Positions 10,001-14,930 are shown, counted from the first letter of the stretch. The stretch: 15,693 bases of DNA from an archaeon (GCA_023245975.1 JAHFJF010000010.1:1-15693); one strand, 5' to 3'. Numbers and translations are program-made. Notes: generated from the letters alone by a model not told the origin.

Positions 10001-12373
10001 TGCACTTCACAATCAAGCTTGAAATGCACATGGTTGGCAGTCGGTTCTTCTGGGAGATGCATCCCAGATACTGGGATGGCAAGGCATGAAAGAATCACAA
10101 ACCAGAATGATTGCTCAGAATGCGGAAGCCTGTTCAATCCTTGTGATGAAGAAGAATGTCATACTAATGGTGCAAGTTGTCATTTCACACCCGGGACATT
10201 GGTTGGTGGAGATTGCAGTTCATGCGATGCAGCCCAATCTTGCAGTGATTTTAATGGAGACAAATCAAGGTGCACTAATTATGATTCCTGCACTATTAGC
10301 ATTGGGAAGAGATGCGCATATAATGACGAAGAAGAAAAATGCAGTGAAAGCATTTCTCAGCCCACTAGCCAATCAACAGCCAGTGGCAATGCGCCACAAT
10401 GGCTATTCGTGAATACCGGAATTGGCGAAGATTATAATGATGTCAGATTTAATCCTGAAATAAATTATGCACTGCCGCAAGTTATTGGTGAATATTTAAA
10501 GACAAAAACACATGTAACCGAATCACAGCGTGATAGATTTGTAAGAAGCATTGAAGATGTTGCAAGAAGATATAATGTAAATCCATATGTCATAGCAGCT
10601 GCAATTGAAGTTGAATCAAACTGGAAAGAATCCTCGCGCGAAGCAAATCCTCCTGATATCTGTGAGAATTCATATGGGCCATTGCAATGCAATGCAGGCC
10701 TTTTGCCTGCCCAGGCTGAAAGGTGTGGCCGTGCTTCGCGTGTAAATAGCCAGGAAGAATTAGGGAGGATAAAATCACAAACAGTTACAATAGAAGGCGG
10801 CTTAGATTGCGGAACACGGGCTTTGGCAAATTCAATAACTAATGGCGCTACAACATTCAATGACATAAGGGTTGGCCATACATATGGGCCCGGAACAGGC
10901 GGCAGCAATATCCGGAGATATCAGCAAAATAATCGAGACCCCTGCAATGCATTCCCGAATTATGATGGATGCTCACGCCAGGCAAGCAGATGGCCGGTAG
11001 CTAATGCGCTAATCAAAAAATGGATTGAAGATGCCCAAAGGGCTGTAAGGTCCTCGGCGACTGAACGGCAAACTGAAACACAAACTGTCACGGGAGCAGT
11101 ATCGGTTAACACTCCGGATTATGGCGCAGTTAGCCTAAATCCTTCAACTCAATGTGGCAGCGATGATCGATGCGAGTTTAAGGCTGACAGCAGCAAAGAA
11201 GAAAGGGGCAGGGCAATTGACATGGTAATTCTGCACGGCACTGATGGAAGAAGGGCAATAACGGCCCACAATACTTTTGCGGCCTCTGGTTTGAGTGTAC
11301 ATTATATTATGGATAGGCCTGGGAATTATATCCAGGAAGTTGATGAAAGATTCGCGGCTCAACATGCTCTGCCTAATAATGAAAGATCAATTGGAATAGA
11401 AATAGCAAATGCAGGCCATAATTGTGTAGAGTTTTGCGGCGGTATAACACCCCCAGACTGTTCAAGAAGCAGTTGCACTTCAGTTCCAAATGAAAGAGAA
11501 TTATATGAAAAGTATAATGATGCGCAGATGAAATCATTAGTAAGGTTGATAACTGAAATTTTAATCAGGAATAATTTGCAATTATCAAATGTCAGGCAAC
11601 ATGGAAAGAAATTCGAGAACCTTCAATGTGCAGCACCAGGATTAACAGAAACAAAAGATGACCCAGGCCCATTATTTGATTGGTGCAAGTTTAATAGGAA
11701 TGTGGAAGCAGCATTGGCGCAATATAGGTCGAGAGCACAGCATTCGACAGATTCAGATAGCATAAGGGAAACTTCAAGGACCATAGCTGTCATGGGGGAT
11801 TCAATCACAGGCTGGGGCGGGGAGCAGCCTGACCTAAGCAACTTAGATTGCGATACTGTAACTTTTGGCGGCACAAGTTACGTTACAACGCTAAGGCAAA
11901 GATGTTCTGGTTTGCGGTTCACAAATCTAGGCATTAATGGTCAAGGCACCGGCCAAATGCTTGCAAGATATGGCAGGCAAGTGCTGAATTGCAATTATAA
12001 TGAAGTTATCATAATGGCTGGTGTTAATGACATGCCCAGAAGCCTTGAAGACATAAAAAGTAATCTTGCAACAATGTATAGACAGGCTAAGGAAAAAAGA
12101 TTGAAAGTAATTGCCGTAACAGTATTGCCATGGAAAGGCTATAGCAGCTGGACAGAGGCAAAGCAAAGAAAAACGGAAGAATTAAATTCATGGATACTAA
12201 ACGAAGCAGAAAATATAGATATAAGGGTAGATGCATATTCAGCATTGAATGATCCAAACGACCCCGGGCATTTGAAGCAAGGCTATGGCGGCCCATTGCA
12301 TCCAAACCAAGAAGGCCAAAAAGCAGTGGCCGACGCAATAATAAGGGCAGCCTATCAAAATGAGTGCAGTTAA
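4091..12373 (+). CDS. Giant secreted multidomain protein with transglycosylase, amidase and SGNH hydrolase domains
   Basis: 2760 residues (roughly 300 kDa), more than half the window. A Sec-type signal peptide covers residues 1-26 (L-A-A-A before Gln27). Residues about 100-800 are beta-rich with recurring 'LxLGE/FxGS...' stretches resembling repeated surface-protein modules, interrupted by a TPR-like helical pair at about 550-625. Residues 790-960 are long helices, partly coiled coil. A Cys-bearing central region starts at Cys1268 and contains a semi-hydrophobic segment near 1300-1400; its family is unknown to me. Two 12-Cys modules follow (1901-1990, 2008-2084). The C-terminus holds a lysozyme-like lytic transglycosylase (about 2145-2319), an amidase (2361-2549) and an SGNH hydrolase (2564-2760). 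No hydrophobic C-terminal anchor is seen, so retention may depend on the coupled upstream protein. No Shine-Dalgarno is needed because the start overlaps the upstream stop. Murein hydrolysis of bacteria is the inferred activity, since archaea lack murein. Confidence 0.9.
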   Translation: MRIKEFRGSIAIFIIWIIMTMPLAAAQFSSPEQTPENFDEKETGSSILVQVNSYEPRIVPSNILEEDDAPVYAFLTATTAGSLLAEAASVESGLGAEAQLRERATSEPLFSAPEIRTVVIRPTDENTADLIRGNPRYIRPRQYSLDNLGYLMILLRKVETEDELPEDITLNMEAEIWFENAERLFSLIQQDLVLPLDADEVSWKSKPVNQYGFFAGRGYIRASEISSNNAQFVVYSGDDRSWPYTGSPRPIQSLNLDLGETSDFIRLQETGELIQNTFRVKLLDIIDQTENRVKLSIESDGRLQEIVVAEGSRLFPGSEWTVSNIEISDTDDGTKYEITITSANDRKIISAVYPKGTLQQNNQDPCERSPVLLGNLAATTHQEQRTNGELNGSSLFYLNGLRQMNPSDFSRLVDNTVQAGRYLTVTEINQNTATLRIDNLEENLQRGSGWFDVGKTLLQTFITEVRARLGDSNRQEFTLRQGSARRVSVDDFTYIITVNSIDSQRDNVKISVTRERNLEPGVAEIRPTVSISTNRPSSEIATEIGNTSKDFVYCTAIQQYKKMITDYQGIKDENGVLLSDRAAFRIGKIYEEIGYPKLAVENYQKSLENGIGEFLVEAQGRITALQNAAESGARIRKEVIQDNGREVHVRAGSIFGNPESRPKATLLVEGKTKSLVLGEKVFSNDFNIAETREGPAYSYNWRIRELSDDFIVVEKFATSGTIPSTVASRLLSSITERETINLGETELIEGKPITLNNIDSQKFALIKIIPGTGRPLISRSNFTLHIPIEKRAIKQTPDEIADKINRTEDIIKDLDNIINKLDDVVRVWKQVCLITFAYLTLKNSFLTGISRTQARRLAMRGQDGNSGWNQYCQQNSGPSKAYGSYDDCINNNLDRISTSIEESQNSIEQVNDEIDDYRNQEWFRDLTKNYTNLDKYGEFAGNQLNPQTLRDYRYWQLMKQGMTYTDLTGSQDEGITSYNFRGEVDKQLDSFNFNENMQQYNSAVAAIEERYPSFDSLPEDDKKQIFRDLMGASGADISSEEFIFLGDLHTSKLTSLRRDERGVYANTPQGRINLNEGTVLDYVRRLDQERQTSPGSANEIQEEINRVNRNYERNPRAPLISSQGQVYVDEQNKFYVADTLAFSTGQIRDDYSTHATIEIYPDGKPYCVPSGNGNYVKVLDFFQDDSPKTIQEWNVGTDGLLCTQDDVLVRHQSVLARPENANEQNRLLELSSRIGRRRIGEVVSSSGQNFIVDDSLSRSQHNVAAPKCFDVMDPSDCQTLFGVCDPVMCPPSRFNLGGTWQVDNVVQTGLIGSLVLGLHNFNAREPVPVCLTGVLAGLRNIKSILQGYAECLKVAQTTGKSVGVCDTIRSIFTCELIWREATAIFKIRGSIFKWIGQRVFGQSEEGGEYLTLQQSFENVEDSVNFFTKEYAAQSFAAYNSRSADEIGSSICRAAIYGKTPEIGNMIDQLSTPESPPQYIATLSVAPYSDVLQQSRYSVYYHVYAGENQPVDYSVFLKSEIGDVYYMTERCRGRSGRIEKGGIADATIDCVAPVNFKEVCITVNGRTNCGFGKVTTDFGLNYLNELIVEGDVRKQIDSEEECVAGDSQGSPALLGAGIASAIGLPYATEGARAGLAARDLSTTGIARVCSVQNPGTGTNPQDYKVVGTCGNDANNRVLGNCWIDLRTVTIHDTERQLELSEQLEEHTIEVERERLGITNTINKEESKRIFDEIEAQDKKSCAKAIDALKQYDNLAERSVSYDLSGKSRMRVGESYEYLAVNCAKADPLREFNRLIVELERSLQSIVNTFNNNIDAARRENIANPQALNSAITRETTEALAQIGVIERDYNNRVALLGIESTGTVSIASIVQAFKARISSGETIPIAQIARSPIEVNAEVAACARCGDGALNQCDKEECNGINQNCYFFERVNDVLGIDIADPIGNNECYSCARANDCSSFDFDRSKCESQRCTSQSSLKCTWLAVGSSGRCIPDTGMARHERITNQNDCSECGSLFNPCDEEECHTNGASCHFTPGTLVGGDCSSCDAAQSCSDFNGDKSRCTNYDSCTISIGKRCAYNDEEEKCSESISQPTSQSTASGNAPQWLFVNTGIGEDYNDVRFNPEINYALPQVIGEYLKTKTHVTESQRDRFVRSIEDVARRYNVNPYVIAAAIEVESNWKESSREANPPDICENSYGPLQCNAGLLPAQAERCGRASRVNSQEELGRIKSQTVTIEGGLDCGTRALANSITNGATTFNDIRVGHTYGPGTGGSNIRRYQQNNRDPCNAFPNYDGCSRQASRWPVANALIKKWIEDAQRAVRSSATERQTETQTVTGAVSVNTPDYGAVSLNPSTQCGSDDRCEFKADSSKEERGRAIDMVILHGTDGRRAITAHNTFAASGLSVHYIMDRPGNYIQEVDERFAAQHALPNNERSIGIEIANAGHNCVEFCGGITPPDCSRSSCTSVPNERELYEKYNDAQMKSLVRLITEILIRNNLQLSNVRQHGKKFENLQCAAPGLTETKDDPGPLFDWCKFNRNVEAALAQYRSRAQHSTDSDSIRETSRTIAVMGDSITGWGGEQPDLSNLDCDTVTFGGTSYVTTLRQRCSGLRFTNLGINGQGTGQMLARYGRQVLNCNYNEVIIMAGVNDMPRSLEDIKSNLATMYRQAKEKRLKVIAVTVLPWKGYSSWTEAKQRKTEELNSWILNEAENIDIRVDAYSALNDPNDPGHLKQGYGGPLHPNQEGQKAVADAIIRAAYQNECS
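9791..10060 (+). repeat. Cysteine-rich module 1 of the giant protein
   Basis: Residues 1901-1990 contain 12 cysteines in the order C-x2-C-G, C-D-x-E-E-C, C, C-x2-C, C-S-x-F, then four more. The same order recurs in module 2, so this is a tandem intragenic duplication. The pattern fits a disulfide-stabilised extracellular module; metal binding is an alternative. Confidence 0.75.
10112..10342 (+). repeat. Cysteine-rich module 2 of the giant protein
   Basis: Residues 2008-2084 again hold 12 cysteines, with C-x2-C-G, C-D-E-E-E-C, C-S-S-C and C-S-D-F matching module 1. A Ser/Thr/Gln-rich linker then leads into the transglycosylase domain. Confidence 0.75.
10523..11047 (+). other. Domain: lysozyme-like lytic transglycosylase (giant protein residues about 2145-2319)
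   Basis: The segment Y-N-V-N-P-Y-V-I-A-A-A-I-E-V-E-S-N-W matches the start of the SLT/GH23 fold, where the Glu of the E-S pair is the general acid; this is Glu2175. S-Y-G-P-L-Q (2194-2199) replaces the usual G-x-M-Q, and T-Y-G-P-G (2264-2268) resembles the Y-N-x-G-P-G motif. Several extra cysteines suggest oxidative folding outside the cell. Expected reaction: cleavage of the MurNAc-GlcNAc bond with 1,6-anhydro product. A lysozyme-like hydrolase or a non-catalytic glycan binder cannot be excluded. Confidence 0.7.
11171..11737 (+). other. Domain: N-acetylmuramoyl-L-alanine amidase, Amidase_2/PGRP type (residues 2361-2549)
   Basis: The hallmarks are in order: V-I-L-H-G-T (His2382, first zinc ligand), S-V-H-Y-I-M-D with a downstream Q-E-V-D, A-Q-H-A, S-I-G-I-E (Glu2437), R-Q-H-G (His2504, second zinc ligand) and K-D-D-P-G-P-L-F-D-W with Lys2522 and Asp2524 matching the catalytic Lys and third zinc ligand of AmpD. 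All residues needed for catalysis in AmpD-type enzymes therefore seem present. Expected reaction: release of the stem peptide from MurNAc. Confidence 0.88.
11780..12370 (+). other. Domain: SGNH/GDSL hydrolase, C-terminal (residues 2564-2760)
   Basis: Block I is V-M-G-D-S-I-T with nucleophile Ser2571. Block II glycine is Gly2614 in N-L-G-I-N-G. Block III is A-G-V-N-D with Asn2646. Block V is G-G-P-L-H-P-N with His2737. The Asp normally three residues before the His is Gly2734, so the triad would be a Ser-His dyad or use another acid. Fold assignment is firm. The substrate (acetyl groups on murein or other glycans, or lipids) is not determined. Confidence 0.85.
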
Positions 12374-12375
12374 AA

Positions 12376-13161
12376 ATGACAATAAAAACAACGGCAAAAG
12401 AATATTTCCATAATAAATGGTGGAAGATATACACCAGTGATTTTTTATTAGTTGTCCTTATGCTAACATTTGCAATTTATGCAAGATACAAAATCAGCAC
12501 ATATTTGTCTTTGATTAATTCTTATTCAACAGATTTCGAGGCAATTCAGGGTGAATTAATCAATCAAACAGCAACAGGAGCTTACAAGCTGCAGGCAATA
12601 ATGTCCCAAGTATCTCCAATCGTTGAAAAATTAAACTTTTTTGTATTCTTTATTGTCCCGGCAATTATTTTCCTAATCTGGGTTATTTTCATTACATTTG
12701 ATTACATGATATTAAGAAAGGAAAAAATAATTAACATCTTGCCGGCCATGTTTGTAATTACAATTCCTTTCTATTTGGTATTCATGTCATTGGCCAATAA
12801 GATTCTAGCCATAATAAGAGTAAGCCTGTTCAGCGATTGGAAATTATATCTTATTTTATGCAGCCTTATACTGCTCTCTTATTTGCTGCACGTGTCTTAT
12901 TCATTACTGGCGATAAAAAAGATTAAAGTGAGCATTAAAGATTGGCTTGTTGCATCTGTTTACAGATTCACAAAGTCTTTTCCGATATTCTTTTTGCATT
13001 CGCTTTCATATGCCATGATGTTTGGTTCTACCATTAACATCGCGATAAAATATGTTACCGGCAGCATCGGTAGCGCATTCTGGAGCTTTGTTGTTGCACT
13101 GATTTCACTTCTTTTAATTGGCTTGACAAGAAGCTTGTTCCATTCTGCAATCACGAAATAA
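12376..13161 (+). CDS. Six-TM integral membrane protein, unknown family
   Basis: 261 residues from the ATG at 12376, two bases after the giant gene's stop. A GTG at 12364, overlapping that gene, would add four residues. Hydrophobic helices lie at about 22-38, 87-110, 119-145, 156-179, 201-224 and 232-252, with a polar loop of roughly 45 residues between the first two and short basic connectors (LRKEK, KKIK) that mark likely cytoplasmic sides. No catalytic motif is seen and I do not recognise the family. Its spacing makes it the third gene of the operon, so it could assist export, anchoring or uptake linked to the secreted protein. That is inference from position only. Confidence 0.8.
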   Translation: MTIKTTAKEYFHNKWWKIYTSDFLLVVLMLTFAIYARYKISTYLSLINSYSTDFEAIQGELINQTATGAYKLQAIMSQVSPIVEKLNFFVFFIVPAIIFLIWVIFITFDYMILRKEKIINILPAMFVITIPFYLVFMSLANKILAIIRVSLFSDWKLYLILCSLILLSYLLHVSYSLLAIKKIKVSIKDWLVASVYRFTKSFPIFFLHSLSYAMMFGSTINIAIKYVTGSIGSAFWSFVVALISLLLIGLTRSLFHSAITK

Positions 13162-13165
13162 AAAA

Positions 13166-13175
13166 GCTTATATAT
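13166..13175 (+). promoter_or_regulatory. TATA box of the tRNA-Leu pair
   Basis: GCTTATATAT after an A-run (possible BRE) predicts transcription from about 13197, seven bases before the first mature tRNA base. Confidence 0.5.
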
Positions 13176-13203
13176 CTCGCTGAATGGCATTAACGCACAA
13201 GAA

Positions 13204-13287
13204 GCGGGAGTATCAAAGTGGTCAAATGAGCTGGCTTCAGGAGCCAGTTGCTTAGTGCATTCGCAGGTTCGAATCCTGTCTCCCGCA
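13204..13287 (+). tRNA. tRNA-Leu (anticodon CAG)
   Basis: 84 bases fold as a class II tRNA. The 7-bp acceptor is GCGGGAG/CTCCCGC with discriminator A13287. The D stem is TCA/TGA with GG in the loop. The anticodon stem is CTGGC/GCCAG around TTCAGGA, placing CAG at 13238-13240. There is a long variable arm and a T arm GCAGG-TTCGAAT-CCTGT. No intron and no encoded CCA. It reads CUG leucine codons. Confidence 0.95.
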
Positions 13288-13300
13288 TGCTTAGAGATAC

Positions 13301-13384
13301 GCGGGGGTACCAAAGTGGTCAAATGGGCCAGGCTTAGGACCTGGTTGCTTAGTGCATTCGCAGGTTCGAATCCTGTCCCCCGCA
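13301..13384 (+). tRNA. tRNA-Leu (anticodon TAG)
   Basis: 84 bases, same architecture as the preceding gene and 13 bases after it. Acceptor GCGGGGG/CCCCCGC with discriminator A13384, D stem CCA/TGG, anticodon stem CCAGG/CCTGG around CTTAGGA with TAG at 13335-13337, and variable and T arms identical to the first copy. No CCA encoded. It reads CUA and related leucine codons. A T-rich stretch (13385-13397) follows and may terminate the transcript. Confidence 0.95.
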
Positions 13385-13411
13385 CTTTATTTTAATCTCT
13401 CAAACAGAAAG

Positions 13412-13420
13412 CTATAAATA
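13412..13420 (+). promoter_or_regulatory. TATA box of the small Cys-rich membrane protein
   Basis: CTATAAATA predicts a start near 13442, giving a leader of about 20 bases that carries GAGGTGAT before the ATG at 13462. Confidence 0.5.
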
Positions 13421-13461
13421 TCGATAATCCTTAGTTTTATTATTAAGAGGTGATGTTTTTT

Positions 13462-13671
13462 ATGAAAGGAGACAATAAAGGAAGTAATAATATGACGTGC
13501 TATCATGGTGTTTGCGGAAAATGCCATGGTGTAAAAGTGCTTGTTATTGGAGTTTTGGTTTTGGCAAATGCCTTATGGCCTTTCGCAGGCTGGGCAGTAT
13601 TTGTTGGTGCATTATTGACTTTAGGCGGAGTATTAAAACTCGTTAAGCCTACATGTGGCCATTGCAGTTAG
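13462..13671 (+). CDS. Small two-TM protein flanked by cysteine motifs
   Basis: 69 residues from ATG 13462, chosen because GAGGTGAT precedes it at normal spacing. Upstream in-frame GTG 13450 and ATG 13453 overlap that site. The N-terminal part has C-Y-H-G-V-C-G-K-C-H-G and the C-terminus has C-G-H-C, flanking two short hydrophobic helices separated by about W-P-F-A-G-W. The two Cys/His clusters would lie on the same side of the membrane and could form one metal or redox site. I have an impression that similar small proteins are common in DPANN genomes, but no function is known to me. Monocistronic, with its own promoter and a T-rich terminator. Confidence 0.7.
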   Translation: MKGDNKGSNNMTCYHGVCGKCHGVKVLVIGVLVLANALWPFAGWAVFVGALLTLGGVLKLVKPTCGHCS

Positions 13672-13695
13672 TTTTCTTCTTATTTCTTTTTTTTC
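13672..13695 (+). terminator. Poly-T terminator after the small membrane protein
   Basis: Successive T-runs, ending with eight or more Ts, follow the stop directly, as in archaeal intrinsic terminators. The next gene's TATA box follows at once. Confidence 0.55.
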
Positions 13696-13711
13696 AATTT
13701 CCTTGATAACA

Positions 13712-13720
13712 GTTATAAAT
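13712..13720 (+). promoter_or_regulatory. TATA box of the 96-residue hypothetical gene
   Basis: GTTATAAAT places the transcription start near 13742, only a few bases before the ATG at 13747, so the mRNA is nearly leaderless. Confidence 0.5.
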
Positions 13721-13746
13721 ACAGAGAATAAAACCAATAATTAAGC

Positions 13747-14037
13747 ATGTACCAAGTTTGGATAAGGCCAAAGAACAAGGAAGCTGCCAAGAAATTAAAA
13801 GATAATTTCAAGACCTTAGATGACAAGTTCAAGGAAATCCATGACCAAGACTTCACAATTAAGAATGAAAGATTTGAGCACGGCTTAAACTTGTACGAAA
13901 ACAATGATTCTATTTTAGTAACAGTCCATGCACATGATAATTATTACCATTTGAAACGTACTAAAAAAGATGTTAAAATGGCAGTAAAAGAAGTTTTTGG
14001 TTCAACAGATGATTATAAGATTAGAAAAATTTGGTAA
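13747..14037 (+). CDS. Hypothetical 96-residue cytoplasmic protein
   Basis: Small, strongly charged protein without signal peptide or membrane segment. An N-terminal beta-strand (MYQVWIRPK) leads into a Lys-rich helix, then strands including S-I-L-V-T-V-H-A-H-D, then a C-terminal helix. This alternation suggests a compact alpha/beta fold. No known motif is recognised. The start is supported by the TATA spacing. It has no upstream partner gene and ends two bases from the oppositely oriented L37e gene, so the two are convergent and must share a bidirectional termination zone. Confidence 0.7.
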   Translation: MYQVWIRPKNKEAAKKLKDNFKTLDDKFKEIHDQDFTIKNERFEHGLNLYENNDSILVTVHAHDNYYHLKRTKKDVKMAVKEVFGSTDDYKIRKIW

Positions 14038-14039
14038 AG

Positions 14040-14204
14040 TTATTTTCCTTTTTTCTTCCAATTATAATGTCTCATTCTTGAGCTTTTGCCATAGCCGCAG
14101 CTGGAGCATACAGTATCTATCTTATGAAATGATGGCCTTCCGCACCTTCTGCAAGGCACATGGAGGCTCTTCCTCGTCATCTTTCCGAAATTGCCGCCGC
14201 CCAT
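14040..14204 (-). CDS. rpl37e: Ribosomal protein L37e
   Basis: 54 residues. The zinc finger pattern is C-R-R-C-G (18-22) and C-S-S-C-G-Y-G (33-39), followed by R-M-R-H-Y-N-W and a basic tail, the signature of archaeal/eukaryotic L37e in the large subunit. The N-terminal basic stretch is shorter than in many archaeal homologs; an internal ATG at residue 9 is possible, but a Shine-Dalgarno (GAGGATAA) overlapping the stop of the SmAP gene supports the 14204 start. It lies 12 bases after the SmAP gene, an operon arrangement widely seen in archaea. Confidence 0.93.
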   Translation of the reverse strand: MGGGNFGKMTRKSLHVPCRRCGRPSFHKIDTVCSSCGYGKSSRMRHYNWKKKGK

Positions 14205-14216
14205 TTTAATTTATCC

Positions 14217-14441
14217 TCAAGCTGGTGAAATAAGAACTATAGCATCTCCCCTTATGAAGGCATTTCCAATTCTTCGTTTCATTGTCCCATTTTCATGCTC
14301 TTCGGCTTCATCAAGAACAACGTTTATGTGAATATCAAAAGCCTTTAGCTTCCCTAATATCTGCGACTTGTTTTTGAGTTCTACTATAACTCTCTTGTTC
14401 CTTGCTGCGTTTAAAGCATCCAAGGGCCTTTCTGGATCCAT
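14217..14441 (-). CDS. Archaeal Sm-like (LSm/SmAP) RNA-binding protein
   Basis: 74 residues, a single Sm fold. Sm1 covers about residues 5-45 (R-P-L-D-A-L, then V-I-V-E-L-K-N, G-K-L-K-A-F-D, N-V-V-L-D-E-A). Sm2 is I-G-N-A-F-I-R-G-D-A-I-V-L-I-S with the I-R-G signature at its centre. Such proteins form heptameric rings that bind U-rich RNA. GGAGGAAT stands just upstream of the ATG. First gene of an operon with L37e and divergent from S8e, so RNA and ribosome functions cluster here. Confidence 0.95.
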   Translation of the reverse strand: MDPERPLDALNAARNKRVIVELKNKSQILGKLKAFDIHINVVLDEAEEHENGTMKRRIGNAFIRGDAIVLISPA

Positions 14442-14486
14442 TTGTATATTCCTCCGATAAGATTTTTGTTAAGAAAAAGGCAGATT

Positions 14487-14496
14487 GTATTTAAAC
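14487..14496 (-). promoter_or_regulatory. TATA box of the SmAP-L37e operon
   Basis: GTTTAAATAC on the minus strand, with AAAG before it, predicts a start near 14465 and a leader of about 24 bases containing CGGAGGAAT. Confidence 0.5.
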
Positions 14497-14518
14497 CTTT
14501 CTAGAGAGCATGAAAACC

Positions 14519-14526
14519 TTTATAAA
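14519..14526 (+). promoter_or_regulatory. TATA box of the S8e gene
   Basis: TTTATAAA centred about 27 bases before ATG 14550, so the transcript should begin at or next to the start codon (leaderless). No Shine-Dalgarno is present. Confidence 0.55.
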
Positions 14527-14549
14527 CAAGTCAAAGTTCCAACTCACTC

Positions 14550-14927
14550 ATGTCAATGACTAATTCTAGGTCTAGGAGAAAGCCAACAGGCGGCAGGTAT
14601 GTGGATTACAGGAAGAAAAGAGTATTTGAGTTAAGAAGAGAGCCTAACCTCACTAAGCTTGGTGCAAGAAAAGTAAAGACTTTTAGGGGTCGTGGAGCTT
14701 CTATTAAGAAGATACTTATGCAGGCAGAAACTGCAAACGTTTACAATCCCAAGACTAAAAAATATTCTACTGCAAAGATAAAGACAATCGTTGATAACAA
14801 AGCCAACAGGCATTTTGTCATTAGAAATATTCTAACTAAAGGGACAGTTATAGATACTGATTTGGGCAAAGCTAAAGTAACTTCTAGGCCTGGCCAAGAA
14901 GGAACTGTCAATGCTGTCCTTTTGTAG
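14550..14927 (+). CDS. rps8e: Ribosomal protein S8e
   Basis: 125 residues, the usual length for archaeal S8e, a small-subunit protein shared with eukaryotes. The N-terminus (S-R-S-R-R-K-P-T-G-G-R) and the K-x-R-x-F-E-L-R-R-E-P segment are typical, as is the central R-G-R-G-A-S-I-K motif. The C-terminal half has D-N-K-A-N-R-H-F-V-I-R-N and R-P-G-Q-E-G-T-V-N-A-V-L-L. A second ATG at 14556 is in frame, but promoter spacing fits 14550. It is leaderless and divergent from the SmAP-L37e operon. Confidence 0.96.
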   Translation: MSMTNSRSRRKPTGGRYVDYRKKRVFELRREPNLTKLGARKVKTFRGRGASIKKILMQAETANVYNPKTKKYSTAKIKTIVDNKANRHFVIRNILTKGTVIDTDLGKAKVTSRPGQEGTVNAVLL

Positions 14928-14930
14928 CTA

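Noticed and set aside
10086..10412. Plus-strand 108-codon frame inside the giant gene
   Set aside because: It is a shifted-frame shadow of the second cysteine-rich module and has no promoter or ribosome site.
10523..12370. Hydrolase domains as bacterial contamination or a prophage lysin
   Set aside because: They are continuous in one frame with a large surface-protein region, have the same codon habits as neighbours, and are flanked by archaeal genes without phage structural or integrase genes.
12960..13385. Long minus-strand frame across the end of the membrane protein and both tRNAs
   Set aside because: It is antisense to two clear tRNA-Leu genes; translated tRNA complements such as G-D-R-I-R-T-C are a well-known artefact of gene calling.
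13997..14209. Plus-strand frame of 70 codons
   Set aside because: It lies antisense to L37e, whose zinc finger signature on the minus strand is unmistakable.
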